NCBI GenBank assembly: GCA_016721195.1
Contig: JADKIO010000013.1
Span: 1-64,000 of the forward strand
Direction: 5' to 3'
DNA length: 64,000 bases
Source: Candidatus Geothrix skivensis
Lineage (GTDB): Bacteria; Acidobacteriota; Holophagae; Holophagales; Holophagaceae
Below the pieces are notes generated by a model. It saw only the letters and a program-made list of their open reading frames with translations, was not told the DNA's origin and ran no database searches. The translations under genes and the position numbers were made by a program. This document shows, piece by piece, positions 42,141 to 50,655 of the stretch; position 1 is the stretch's first letter; each line of letters opens with the position of its first letter.

Positions 42141-43386
42141 GGCCCAGTCGGTGAAAGGAATGAGGGATCTCTTCGGTGCGGAGCTCCGCTGGTTCCAGCA
42201 TATCGAGGAAACCGCCCGGCGCGTGTTCGGACGCCATGGCTACGGTGAGATCCGCACCCCGATCCTGGAGGAGCTGGACGTATTCAAGCGCAGCGTGGGG
42301 GAAAGCTCCGACATCGTGAACAAGGAGATGTACCAGTTCACGGACAAGGGGGGCCGGGAAGTCGTCATGCGCCCCGAGAACACCGCCGGGGTGGTGCGGG
42401 CGGCCATCCAGCACAAGCTGCTGCTGAACAACGACCCCGTGCTGCTCTACTACATCGGCCCCCAGTTCCGGTACGAGCGCATGCAGGCGGGCCGGTACCG
42501 GCAGTTCTGGCAGATCGGGGCCGAAAGCTTTGGCGTGGCCAGCCCGGAATCCGAGGCGGAAAGCCTGCTCATGCTCCACAGCTTCCTCACGGAACTGGGT
42601 CTCAAGTCCCTGGTCTTCTCCCTCAACAGCGTGGGCACCCCCGAGTCCCGGCCCGCCTTCCACGCGGCCTTCCGGGCCTTCTTCGCCCAGCGGGAGGCCC
42701 AGTTCTGCGAAGACTGCCACCGGCGCATCGAGACCAACCCCCTGCGGGTGCTGGACTGCAAGAACGACCGCTGCCAGGCGGCCCTGGAGGGGCACCCGGT
42801 CATCACGGACCACCTGGACGAAGCCTCCGCAAAACACCACGCCAGGTTGAAGGACCTGCTCAGGTCGCTGGAGATCCCCTTCGTCGAGAACCCGCGCCTG
42901 GTGCGGGGCCTGGACTACTACACCCGCACGGCCTTCGAGGTGCTCAGCTCCGATCTCGGCGCCCAGAGCGCCCTGCTCGGCGGCGGCCGCTACGACGGCC
43001 TGGTGAAGCAGCTGGGGGGCCCCGACGTGCCCGCCTTCGGGTGGGCCATCGGCCTGGACCGCCTGGCCATGGTGCTCCAGCAGGTCCGCGGCGAAGCTCC
43101 GCACCAGGCCCCCGCCCTGCTCATCCCCTTGGGTGACCGGGCCGCCAGCGAGGCCCTCAAGCTGGCCCGCACCCTCTGGGACGCGGGTGTGGCCCTGCAA
43201 CTCGAAACCCGCGGTGGCGCCCTGAAGAAGGCCATGGCCTCCGCCAACCGCCTGGGCATCCAGACCGTGCTCATCCTGGGCGATGGCGAACTGGACGGCG
43301 GCACCATCACCGTCAAGCGCATGGCCACGGGCGAACAGGAATCCTGGCCCCTGGGCGAGGTGGCGGCGAGGCTGGCGACACCATAA
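42139..43386 (+). CDS. hisS: Histidine-tRNA ligase
   Basis: The class II synthetase charges tRNA-His. The 415-residue protein opens MAQSVKGMRDLFGAELRWFQ and shows motif 2 (YIGPQFRYERMQAGRYRQFWQ), the histidine-binding loop GLDYYTRTAFEVLS, motif 3 (FGWAIGLDRLAMVL) and a C-terminal anticodon-binding domain (APALLIPLGDRAASEALKLA). The last 50 codons are repeated at 45093-45240. The start codon overlaps that of the divergent amidase, leaving no intergenic space. Confidence 0.96.
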   Translation: MAQSVKGMRDLFGAELRWFQHIEETARRVFGRHGYGEIRTPILEELDVFKRSVGESSDIVNKEMYQFTDKGGREVVMRPENTAGVVRAAIQHKLLLNNDPVLLYYIGPQFRYERMQAGRYRQFWQIGAESFGVASPESEAESLLMLHSFLTELGLKSLVFSLNSVGTPESRPAFHAAFRAFFAQREAQFCEDCHRRIETNPLRVLDCKNDRCQAALEGHPVITDHLDEASAKHHARLKDLLRSLEIPFVENPRLVRGLDYYTRTAFEVLSSDLGAQSALLGGGRYDGLVKQLGGPDVPAFGWAIGLDRLAMVLQQVRGEAPHQAPALLIPLGDRAASEALKLARTLWDAGVALQLETRGGALKKAMASANRLGIQTVLILGDGELDGGTITVKRMATGEQESWPLGEVAARLATP

Positions 43387-43675
43387 CAAGCATCGGGCAG
43401 GCCCGGTGGGCTTGGCGTAACCCGGCGATGAAAAGGAAGCCGGGAGAGTGGGCATGCCCAGCAAGGGTTCTCTTCCGCCGCGGCCCGTACAGCGAACCCT
43501 TCGACCATGGCCCTGGCGTCGGGTTGAAGCCTGGGTCACCTGGCCAGGGTGCCGCAGCAGGTGTGCGCCGAAGCCACAGCCTCATCGGCCGGGATCCCAT
43601 GAACCTCCCTCTCTTCGGTTCCGCCGGCCTAGGGGTCAAGGCGGACCATGCGAATGGCTCCGGATGCCCTTCGAT

Positions 43676-45031
43676 TCAGGGATTGAACCCGCTCCCCATC
43701 CTGCTGGAAACCTGCGGCCGGGCGGACCGATCGGCAACCCCTGGAGCGCGCGGAACGGGCCTCGACCGCGGGGGCTGGTAGCCATCCGACAAGGTTCGCA
43801 GGAAGGCCGTCAGGTCCGCCTCATCCCTTGGGCTCAGCCGGAGGTCACCCATTTCCTCGCGGTTCAGATTCACCTCCACCTCAGGTCGGGGCCAGCAATT
43901 CACGCCAGGGATGGGCCGGGCCACCGCTTCAGGACGGGGCAGCACATCCCGGGTGTTGTAGAAATGGATCACCGCCTCCAGGCTCTTGAAGTACCCGTTG
44001 TGCCCGTAGGCTTTCACGAAGCCCGGGTGGGGGCGCTTGTCCACATTCCGAAGGGTCGGAACCCGGTGCTTCCCGAGGTTGGCTGGGGCCATCCGGGCGT
44101 ACTGGGGGAGGGATTCCAAGGTGGCCGCCAGCCCCGGATCCACCCAGGCCACACCTGCCGGATTCAGCCCTGGCCCCATGCGGTACCACGGGTTCTCCGG
44201 ATTGGCAGGGAAGCCCAGGTTGTCGTAGGTGAAGTCCGTGAAGAGGGGCAGGGTTCCACCGGGCCCCTTCCGGTTCGGATGGCAATCCGCACACTTCCCC
44301 TTGCCTTCGAACAGGGCCAGACCCCGCCTCTCGACCGGGGACAAGCGGACCTGCCCGCGGAGGTAGGCATCGTACTTGGAGGTGAAGGGGCTGACGGCGG
44401 GCGAGTGCTGAAAGGCGGCCAGTGCCAGGGCGATGAGGCCGAACTTCCGTCGGGTCACCTCGCCGGGAGGGGCCTCCACGCCATGGGTCTTCCATGCCTG
44501 CCGGAACAGCTCCGCGTAGGGCCCCGATTCCACGGAGTTGACGACGGTGCCCGCCTCCGGAAGGTTGTGTTCCACCGGGTTCAGGAAGGGCCCCTGAGCC
44601 TGGTCGGCGGCGGGATTCCCGAGCAGGTGGCCCGTGGCCCGGCCATCCCAGAAGACCCCGCCCACGAACAGGAGCTCGCCGTCCTCCCGCTTCGCGTGGA
44701 GGAGCGGGCTGTAGGTGGAATAGGCCGCCGTGGTGGGTCGCCGATTCCCGAACCGTTCTGGCACCGCGCCGGGGTAGATGCCACTGGCCAGGTTCTTCTC
44801 GTGGTCCGCGCCCGACCAGCCGGAGGCCGAATCATGGCAGGCCGCGCAGGACTGGCCCTCCGGACGCGACAACCGGGCATCCATGAACAGACGCTCTCCC
44901 AGGCGCTGCAGGGCCGGATCCTCCAGCAGCAGGACCGTCACCACATCCCCCCCGGGCCGGGGCTTGTCGGCCGCGCCCAGACCAGCCGCCAGGCTGAGCA
45001 ACAAGGGAAGGATCAGCACCTCTGCTCGCAT
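43676..45031 (-). CDS. Di-haem cytochrome c peroxidase / MauG family protein
   Basis: The 451-residue periplasmic protein has a signal peptide (MRAEVLILPLLLSLAAGLGA) and two haem-attachment motifs, CAACH (about residues 62-66) and CADCH (about 265-269), spaced as in the CcpA/MauG family. The region GGVFWDGRATGHLLGNPAADQAQGPF is typical. Members reduce peroxide or oxidise protein substrates. Start ATG 45031 is chosen because it opens the signal peptide; the frame continues upstream into the hisS-like tail by chance. The gene lies wholly between the two hisS 3' ends, so it may have arrived as an insertion. Confidence 0.9.
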   Translation of the reverse strand: MRAEVLILPLLLSLAAGLGAADKPRPGGDVVTVLLLEDPALQRLGERLFMDARLSRPEGQSCAACHDSASGWSGADHEKNLASGIYPGAVPERFGNRRPTTAAYSTYSPLLHAKREDGELLFVGGVFWDGRATGHLLGNPAADQAQGPFLNPVEHNLPEAGTVVNSVESGPYAELFRQAWKTHGVEAPPGEVTRRKFGLIALALAAFQHSPAVSPFTSKYDAYLRGQVRLSPVERRGLALFEGKGKCADCHPNRKGPGGTLPLFTDFTYDNLGFPANPENPWYRMGPGLNPAGVAWVDPGLAATLESLPQYARMAPANLGKHRVPTLRNVDKRPHPGFVKAYGHNGYFKSLEAVIHFYNTRDVLPRPEAVARPIPGVNCWPRPEVEVNLNREEMGDLRLSPRDEADLTAFLRTLSDGYQPPRSRPVPRAPGVADRSARPQVSSRMGSGFNP

Positions 45032-45092
45032 GTCGACCCCCTGGGATTCCAGCCATTGTAGAAGGAGCGGCCAGGACTTGTCTGGATGGAAC

Positions 45093-45240
45093 AAGGCCAT
45101 GGCATCGGCCAATCGCCTGGGCATCCGGACCCTCCTCATCCCGGGCGATGGCGAGCGGGATGGCGGCACCGTCACCGGCAAGCACATGGCCAGGGGGGAA
45201 CAGGAGAGCTGGCCCCTGGGTGAAGTGGCTGCAAGGCTGG
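45093..45240 (+). pseudogene. hisS C-terminal fragment (duplicate of the hisS 3' end)
   Basis: The frame reads KAMASANRLGIRTLLIPGDG and then GEQESWPLGEVAARLAAL. It matches the last 50 codons of hisS (43229-43380) at roughly 80 percent of residues. There is no start codon context or catalytic domain, and the matching stop has been lost, so it is a remnant. Codon-neutral differences show it is older than the prfA and ATPase tail copies. It ends about 80 bases before the Memo-like gene. Confidence 0.88.
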
Positions 45241-45318
45241 CCGCACTCTGGCCCTGCTTCGAAACCCTCCCTCGAACTGGCCTCGAAGGCTGGCAGAGTG
45301 GTCCGGGGGGAACCTGCC

Positions 45319-46464
45319 ATGCATCGAGCTTGTCTTGGTCCTGTCTTCTGCCTGGCCACCCTGCCCTGCCACGGCCAGGCCTCCCTGGCGGCTCCGCCCG
45401 CCCTCGCCGGGAAACCCACCGTTGAGGAAGTCCGGAAAACCATGGGCATTCCCTCCACGGACACGATCCGCGGGCAACAGGACACCGTCGGCTTCGCCTC
45501 CCGGCCCGATCAGATGGCCAAGGTGTGGGAGCGGTCGGGCCTGCCGCCCCTGCCCGAGGCCCTGGCCACCGCGCCAGGCGCCGGTGTCGTGGGCGCCATC
45601 TGCCCCCACGATGACTACCTCTACGCCGGGCGGGTCTACCGCCAGATCATCCCACGGATCACCGCCAAGACCGTCGTGCTGGTGGGGGTCTTCCACAAGC
45701 ACCGGCGCTTCGGGACCAGGGACCTTCTGGTGTTCGAGGACTACCGGGCCTGGCGCTCGCCGGATGGGGACATCCGGATCTCCGACCTTCGCGGGGAAGT
45801 GCTCTCGCGCCTGCCCGCGACGGACCGGATCCAGGATGCGGCCATGCACGACAGCGAGCACTCGGTGGAGGCGATCGCCTACTGGCTGAAGCACCAACGG
45901 CCGGAGCTGGAGATCCTGCCCATCCTCGTGCCGGCGGCCTCCTTCCCCAGGCTCCAGGAGCTGGCTGCCCGCCTGGGGAGTTCCCTCACGGCGAGCCTGA
46001 AGCAGCGGGGGTGGACCCTGGGCAAGGACGTGGCCATCGTCATCTCCTCGGACGGGGTGCACTACGGGTCCGATTTCAATTACACGCCCTACGGGGCGGG
46101 TGGCGTGGGAGCCTACGTCCAGGCCGCGGACCGGGACCGGGCCCTGCTGAGGGGCCCCCTGGCGGGACCTCTGGCCATGGAGAAGGCGAAGGTCGCCTTC
46201 TCGACTTGGGTGAATCCGGACCGTCCCGACGAATACCGCATGCCCTGGTGCGGGCGGTTCTCGATCCCCTTCGGCCTCCTGCTCCTGAACGAGACCGCCC
46301 GCGGGCTCGGCCTGGGTGTTCCCGTGGGCTTTCCCATCGCCTTCGGCACCTCCGTGGATGCCCCGGAAGTGCCCGTGAAGGACCTGGGGCTGGGGGCCAC
46401 GGCCCCCGCCAACCTCTACCATTTCGTGAGCTATCCGGGTGTGGTGTTCGCCCTGGACCGGTGA
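45319..46464 (+). CDS. Memo-like (AmmeMemoRadiSam protein B) family protein, exported
   Basis: The 381-residue protein has a signal peptide-like start (ACLGPVFCLATLPCHGQASL). The Memo fold follows: GAICPHDDYLYAGRVYRQII, VLVGVFHKHRRFGTRDLLVF, MHDSEHSVEAIAYWLKHQRP and VIISSDGVHYGSDFNYTPYG carry the conserved His, Asp and Cys positions of the family. Family members usually accompany an AMMECR1 domain and a radical-SAM protein, but neither is adjacent. Export to the periplasm would be unusual for the family. It follows the hisS fragment and the cytochrome peroxidase gene. Biochemical role unknown. Confidence 0.82.
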   Translation: MHRACLGPVFCLATLPCHGQASLAAPPALAGKPTVEEVRKTMGIPSTDTIRGQQDTVGFASRPDQMAKVWERSGLPPLPEALATAPGAGVVGAICPHDDYLYAGRVYRQIIPRITAKTVVLVGVFHKHRRFGTRDLLVFEDYRAWRSPDGDIRISDLRGEVLSRLPATDRIQDAAMHDSEHSVEAIAYWLKHQRPELEILPILVPAASFPRLQELAARLGSSLTASLKQRGWTLGKDVAIVISSDGVHYGSDFNYTPYGAGGVGAYVQAADRDRALLRGPLAGPLAMEKAKVAFSTWVNPDRPDEYRMPWCGRFSIPFGLLLLNETARGLGLGVPVGFPIAFGTSVDAPEVPVKDLGLGATAPANLYHFVSYPGVVFALDR

Positions 46465-46799
46465 AGGAGCAGCTGGGCCCTTCCTGATCAGGATCTCAAT
46501 TTCGAGCCCCCCGTGCAGGTTGGCGACCCAGACATCGAAGGAGATGGCCTTGCGGGAAGGCTGCGGGTTCCCGCGGATCGCCATGGATGAGGTGGCACAG
46601 CCTGCTGCAGAAAGGGGATCCGCCGCCCCGGGAGGGATTTGTTAACGCGCGTTAATAATTGAAGAAAACAAAAGAGTTTACAAATTCCACGAATGAGTCG
46701 AAATGGGATGAATCTGGTCAGGCACCCCAGGGAAGCCCCTCACCATGTCGCGTTCGAGGAGCCACTGCTGGTTGGTGCGGGCCCGAATCCCGAACCGAC
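46465..46799. other. 335-bp intergenic region with a 14-bp palindrome
   Basis: No gene is called. The 3' half is AT-rich. TTAACGCGCGTTAA at 46642-46655 is a perfect palindrome suited to a dimeric repressor site, and lies about 145 bp before the phosphoesterase start. One minus-strand frame at about 46480-46584 (ISFDVWVANLHGGLEIEILI) looks protein-like but has no support and may be a gene remnant. Confidence 0.5.
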
Positions 46800-48566
46800 A
46801 TGCCGACCGTTTCCAACCAACCCTCCAATGACCTGCACCGGACCTGGCCCCGGGGACTGGTGCTCGGTCTAGCCGCCCTCCTGTGCCTCGCGTGCGACCC
46901 AGGCAAAGCCCCCGCAGGAGCCACTGCCGCCGCCTTGGTTCGGCCCGCAGCCGTGGTCGCCCCCGTTTCAACGACTGCCTGGACCTTCGCCGTGATGGCG
47001 GACACTCAGTGGATGCAGGAGGACGACGGGAAGAGCCCCGGGTCAGTGCCGGTCGGCATGATCAACCAGCTGAACGCCGAGTTCATTCGGCACAAGGTGG
47101 CTTTCGTGGTGGAGGCGGGCGATCTCACCCACAGCGGATCCGTCCGGAGCCTGGACATCCGCGCCACCTTCACCCAGGCCCTCTACAACGCGGGCATTGG
47201 CTTCTTTCCCCTGCGGGGCAATCACGAGCCCACCGCCCAGGCTGCGGCGGAATTCCTCCGCATCTTCCCCCAGACCCGTGGCGGCCTCCAGAACGCGACG
47301 CCAAGGGACGCCCTCGTCTCCACGGAGGACGATGACCGGCTCGCGCCCGTGCAGGTCATGGGCGAGCCCTTCCTGGTGGGCAGTCGGTTCTCGAGCCCCA
47401 GCCGGGCCCTCAGCGGCCTCTCCTACGCCTTCGACTTCAACAATGCCCGGTTCGTCCTCCTGGACCAGTTCACGCCCGCGGACGGCAGCGCCAACTGCAT
47501 CACTGCCCAGCAGGGCTGGATCTCCTCGACCCTGGCCTCCCGTCCCCAGGGCACCCACGCCTTCGTGCTGGGGCACAAGAACCTGATCTGCCCCTACCAG
47601 CCGGATTCCCTGTTCGGAACCTTCCCGGGGGATTCCCTCGCGGGCGCCTTCGCCGCCCAGGATGCCTTCATCGCAAGCCTGGCGGACAACGGAGTGCGCT
47701 ACTACATCCACGGCCACGACCACTTCCATGAGCGGGTGAAGGTCGGGACCTCGGATGGGTCGGGGAAAGCGGTGACGGCGATCTTTTCCGCAGCCACCGC
47801 CAGTGAGGTGAAGGTGCCGCGGGCCACCAGGACCTGGTGGGACCCCGCCGAGCTTCCCGGCTTCCGGCGCAGCATCCACTCACAGCAGGTCAACACCGTC
47901 GGATACTACCTCTACACCGTGGATGGGCCAGCGGTGACGGTGGCCTACTATGCCGCAGACCTCGACTCGGTATTTGATCCCGAAGGCAACTGGGGCGCCG
48001 GCCACTTCACCATCACCCAGACCCCCGACCTGGCATTCCAGCTGCGCGAGACTTTCGGTTACGGCCTTGAAGGGCAGGAGTTCCTGGTGTCCCAGGGCGC
48101 CTCCTACACGGGCATCAGCCACGCCTCCGGCGGGACCACCGCCACTTTCCTGGCCGGCCGGAACGGACATCTGGCCGTGGACTACAACGGCGTCCCCTTC
48201 GTGAAAGCGGTGAACCTCGGGTGGCAGCCCAATCCGCCGGGCCTCTTCAGCCCGGTATTGAACCTCTGGGGCCTGAGGGAACTCGGGTCTGCCGGCCCGC
48301 CCCAGGCCTACGCCCTGTCGCTCTCTTTTGATCCCAAGTTGCTGGACCCCCGGGTGGTCGAGCAGGGATGGATCGGCCTCGCCACCCCCCTCCACGGACT
48401 CTGGTCCAATGCCGTGGACGGGAACCAGGGCGGGACAAAGACCTTTGTGAAGGGGCCCTGGCAGCCGTCGTACGGCCTGGGAACCTATGGCGTGGACTCG
48501 GCCACCGGAACAGTCTGGGCCGTAATGAACCACATGGGACCCTTCGCGGTGGCGCCCCTGCCTTGA
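46800..48566 (+). CDS. Secreted calcineurin-like metallophosphoesterase (lipoprotein)
   Basis: The 588-residue precursor has a signal ending in a lipobox-like LAALLCLACDP. The metallophosphoesterase motifs follow in order: FAVMADTQW (Asp), VVEAGDLTHSG (GD), FPLRGNHEP (GNHE) and YYIHGHDHFHE (GHDH). The domain ends near residue 350. The C-terminal 200 residues are beta-rich with repeated aromatic/Gly turns and are not recognised. It probably hydrolyses phosphoesters outside the cell. It stands alone; an upstream palindrome may control it. ATG 46800 is used because it opens the signal; an upstream in-frame ATG at 46659 would add 47 unlikely residues. Confidence 0.82.
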   Translation: MPTVSNQPSNDLHRTWPRGLVLGLAALLCLACDPGKAPAGATAAALVRPAAVVAPVSTTAWTFAVMADTQWMQEDDGKSPGSVPVGMINQLNAEFIRHKVAFVVEAGDLTHSGSVRSLDIRATFTQALYNAGIGFFPLRGNHEPTAQAAAEFLRIFPQTRGGLQNATPRDALVSTEDDDRLAPVQVMGEPFLVGSRFSSPSRALSGLSYAFDFNNARFVLLDQFTPADGSANCITAQQGWISSTLASRPQGTHAFVLGHKNLICPYQPDSLFGTFPGDSLAGAFAAQDAFIASLADNGVRYYIHGHDHFHERVKVGTSDGSGKAVTAIFSAATASEVKVPRATRTWWDPAELPGFRRSIHSQQVNTVGYYLYTVDGPAVTVAYYAADLDSVFDPEGNWGAGHFTITQTPDLAFQLRETFGYGLEGQEFLVSQGASYTGISHASGGTTATFLAGRNGHLAVDYNGVPFVKAVNLGWQPNPPGLFSPVLNLWGLRELGSAGPPQAYALSLSFDPKLLDPRVVEQGWIGLATPLHGLWSNAVDGNQGGTKTFVKGPWQPSYGLGTYGVDSATGTVWAVMNHMGPFAVAPLP

Positions 48567-48756
48567 CCCCCAGGAACCCCACGTATCTGATGCAAACAAA
48601 ATAGATGCCATAAATCCTGACCACCGTGGTAAGGTAAGAGCTTCGTGATCGCAGGCGACCCCCGGTCTCCGCCTCTTTTCAATCCGAATAACCCCACTTT
48701 TCGCCCTGACCGGGCCCCCGGAAACCTTCCGAGGGCGGGCCCCTTCAGGAGCGACC

Positions 48757-50055
48757 ATGTCCTTCGAATCCCTCGGGCTGATGCCCGAGCTCCTGCGCGC
48801 CGTACGCGAGCAGGGCTACGAAACCCCCACCCCCATCCAGGTCCAGGCCATTCCCCTGGTGCTGGAGGGCCGCGACCTCATGGGCCGCGCCCAGACCGGC
48901 ACCGGCAAGACCGCCGGCTTCACCCTGCCCATGCTGCAGCTGCTGGCCCCCCACGCCAGCACCTCCGCCTCGCCCGCCCGACACCCCATCCGCGCCCTCA
49001 TCCTCACGCCGACCCGGGAGCTCGCCATGCAGGTGGAAGAGAGCGTACGCACCTACGGGAAGTACATCCCCCTGCGCACCACCACCATTTTTGGCGGCGT
49101 GAACATCAACCCCCAGACCAAGGCGCTCCGCGCCGGTGTCGAGATCGTCGTCGCCACGCCGGGCCGCCTGCTGGACCACCAGGGCCAGGGCAACCTGAAC
49201 TTCAGCCAGCTCGACATCCTCGTGCTGGACGAGGCCGATCGCATGCTCGACATGGGCTTCATCCGCGACATCCAGAAGATCCTCGCCCTGCTGCCCGCCA
49301 GGCGGCAGACCCTGCTCTTCTCGGCCACCTTCACGGACGAGATCAAGCAGCTGGCCTCCAAGTTCCTGAAGACCCCCGCCACTGTCCAGATCACCCCCCA
49401 GAACACCGCGGCGGAGCTGGTGCGTCAGGTGGTCCATCCCGTGGACCGGGAGCGCAAGCGCGCCCTGCTGTCCCACCTCATCCAGTCCCGCAAGCTCCAG
49501 CAGGTGCTGGTGTTCACCCGCACCAAGCACGGCGCCAACCGCCTGTCGGAACAGCTCGACAAGGACGGCATCAGCTCCATGGCCATCCACGGCAACAAGA
49601 GTCAGCCCCAGCGCATCAAGGCCCTGGAGGATTTCAAGAAGGGCGCCGTCCGCGTCCTGGTGGCCACGGACATCGCCGCCCGGGGCCTGGACATCGACAT
49701 GCTCCCCCACGTGGTGAACTACGAGCTGCCCCACGTCGCCGAGGACTACATCCACCGCATCGGCCGTACGGGCCGCGCCGGCACCGAGGGCGAGGCCCTC
49801 TCCCTGGTCTGCGTGGATGAGCAGTCCCTGCTGCGGGACATCGAGAAGCTGCTGCGCAAGGACCTGCCCAAGGACGTGATCACCGGCTACGCCCCGGATC
49901 CCAGCATTCCCGCCGAGCCCATCTCCACCGGACGGCAGGGGGGTGGTGGTGGCCGCAGCCGCGGTCCGGCCCGTTCCCCCAGGCCCTCTTCAGGCGCCGC
50001 TCCTCGCGGCGAGCGGGGTCGCCACCCCTCCCGCCCCGGCGCCCGGGGGAAGTAA
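48757..50055 (+). CDS. rhlE: DEAD-box RNA helicase, RhlE type
   Basis: This 432-residue ATP-dependent RNA helicase has the Q-motif region (TPIQVQAIPLVLEGRDLMGR), motif I AQTGTGKT, Ia PTRELAMQ, II DEAD in VLDEADRMLDMGF, III SAT, V ATDIAARGLDID and VI HRIGRTGRAG. The C-terminal 60 residues are Gly/Arg/Pro-rich and basic (GGGGGRSRGPARSPRPSSG), typical of RhlE tails. An AGGAGCGACC site precedes the ATG. The 190-bp upstream region has no other gene, and a long 5' leader is common for cold-induced helicases. Confidence 0.93.
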   Translation: MSFESLGLMPELLRAVREQGYETPTPIQVQAIPLVLEGRDLMGRAQTGTGKTAGFTLPMLQLLAPHASTSASPARHPIRALILTPTRELAMQVEESVRTYGKYIPLRTTTIFGGVNINPQTKALRAGVEIVVATPGRLLDHQGQGNLNFSQLDILVLDEADRMLDMGFIRDIQKILALLPARRQTLLFSATFTDEIKQLASKFLKTPATVQITPQNTAAELVRQVVHPVDRERKRALLSHLIQSRKLQQVLVFTRTKHGANRLSEQLDKDGISSMAIHGNKSQPQRIKALEDFKKGAVRVLVATDIAARGLDIDMLPHVVNYELPHVAEDYIHRIGRTGRAGTEGEALSLVCVDEQSLLRDIEKLLRKDLPKDVITGYAPDPSIPAEPISTGRQGGGGGRSRGPARSPRPSSGAAPRGERGRHPSRPGARGK

Positions 50056-50111
50056 ACCTGCCGTCTTATACCCATTGACACGAGGCTTGCAGGGCCGCAG
50101 GATTCTTGTTT

Positions 50112-50606
50112 ATGCAAGAACCCATGCCCGCTTCCCTCACCCAGGCCGGTCTCGGCACCTTGGCTGCGGCCGTCCGTCGCCGGCTCAAGCACGTCGTGGC
50201 TTCCCGGACCAAAACCTATGACCTGACCCTCCAGCAGTTCTGGGTCATGCTCGTGCTGCGGGAACAGGGGCCAAGCTCCCTGCACCCGCTGGCCCAGCAG
50301 GTCTGGATGGACGATCCCACCGCCAGCCGGGTGGTCAAGGGCATGGTGGAACGGGGCCTGCTCAGGACCGAGCCCGATCCCAAGCACGGCCGGCGCATCC
50401 TCATCAGCCTCGACCCGAGCGCCCTGCCCCTGGCCCGGGAACTCCAGGCCCTGGCTGCGGAGGTCAAGGCGGGCGTGGTCAGGAGCCTTAGCCCAGAGCA
50501 GCAGGCCGCCATGCGCCACGGGCTGCTCACCATGATTGCCAATCTGGATGACATGCTTGGCGAGCATCCTTCCAGCGACTCCGGCGATGCCGCCGCCGCC
50601 TCCTGA
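50112..50606 (+). CDS. MarR family transcriptional regulator
   Basis: The 164-residue winged-helix protein has the MarR plan: dimer helix (LGTLAAAVRRRLKHVVASRT), LTLQQFWVMLVLREQGPSSLH, recognition helix DDPTASRVVKGMVERGLLRTE and wing PKHGRRILISLDPSA. The adjacent downstream genes encode a metallo-beta-lactamase-fold enzyme and an RND efflux pump, so it is likely their ligand-responsive repressor. The start is ATG 50112; a TTG at 50106 and an ATG at 50127 are alternatives. Confidence 0.88.
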   Translation: MQEPMPASLTQAGLGTLAAAVRRRLKHVVASRTKTYDLTLQQFWVMLVLREQGPSSLHPLAQQVWMDDPTASRVVKGMVERGLLRTEPDPKHGRRILISLDPSALPLARELQALAAEVKAGVVRSLSPEQQAAMRHGLLTMIANLDDMLGEHPSSDSGDAAAAS

Positions 50607-50655
50607 CCCCGTCCCGGCTTCCGGGATCCTCCCCCCAGCCCGCCCCGGAGGTGCC

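Noticed and set aside
44778..45425. Plus-strand open frame covering the hisS-like tail and overlapping the peroxidase start
   Set aside because: Only 45093-45240 resembles a protein (HisRS C-terminus). The rest is antisense to the peroxidase gene or overlaps the Memo-like gene in another frame.
46480..46584. Protein-like minus-strand frame after the Memo-like gene
   Set aside because: It reads plausibly for about 35 residues but has no stop before entering the antisense of the Memo-like gene, no family match and no ribosome site; at most a remnant.
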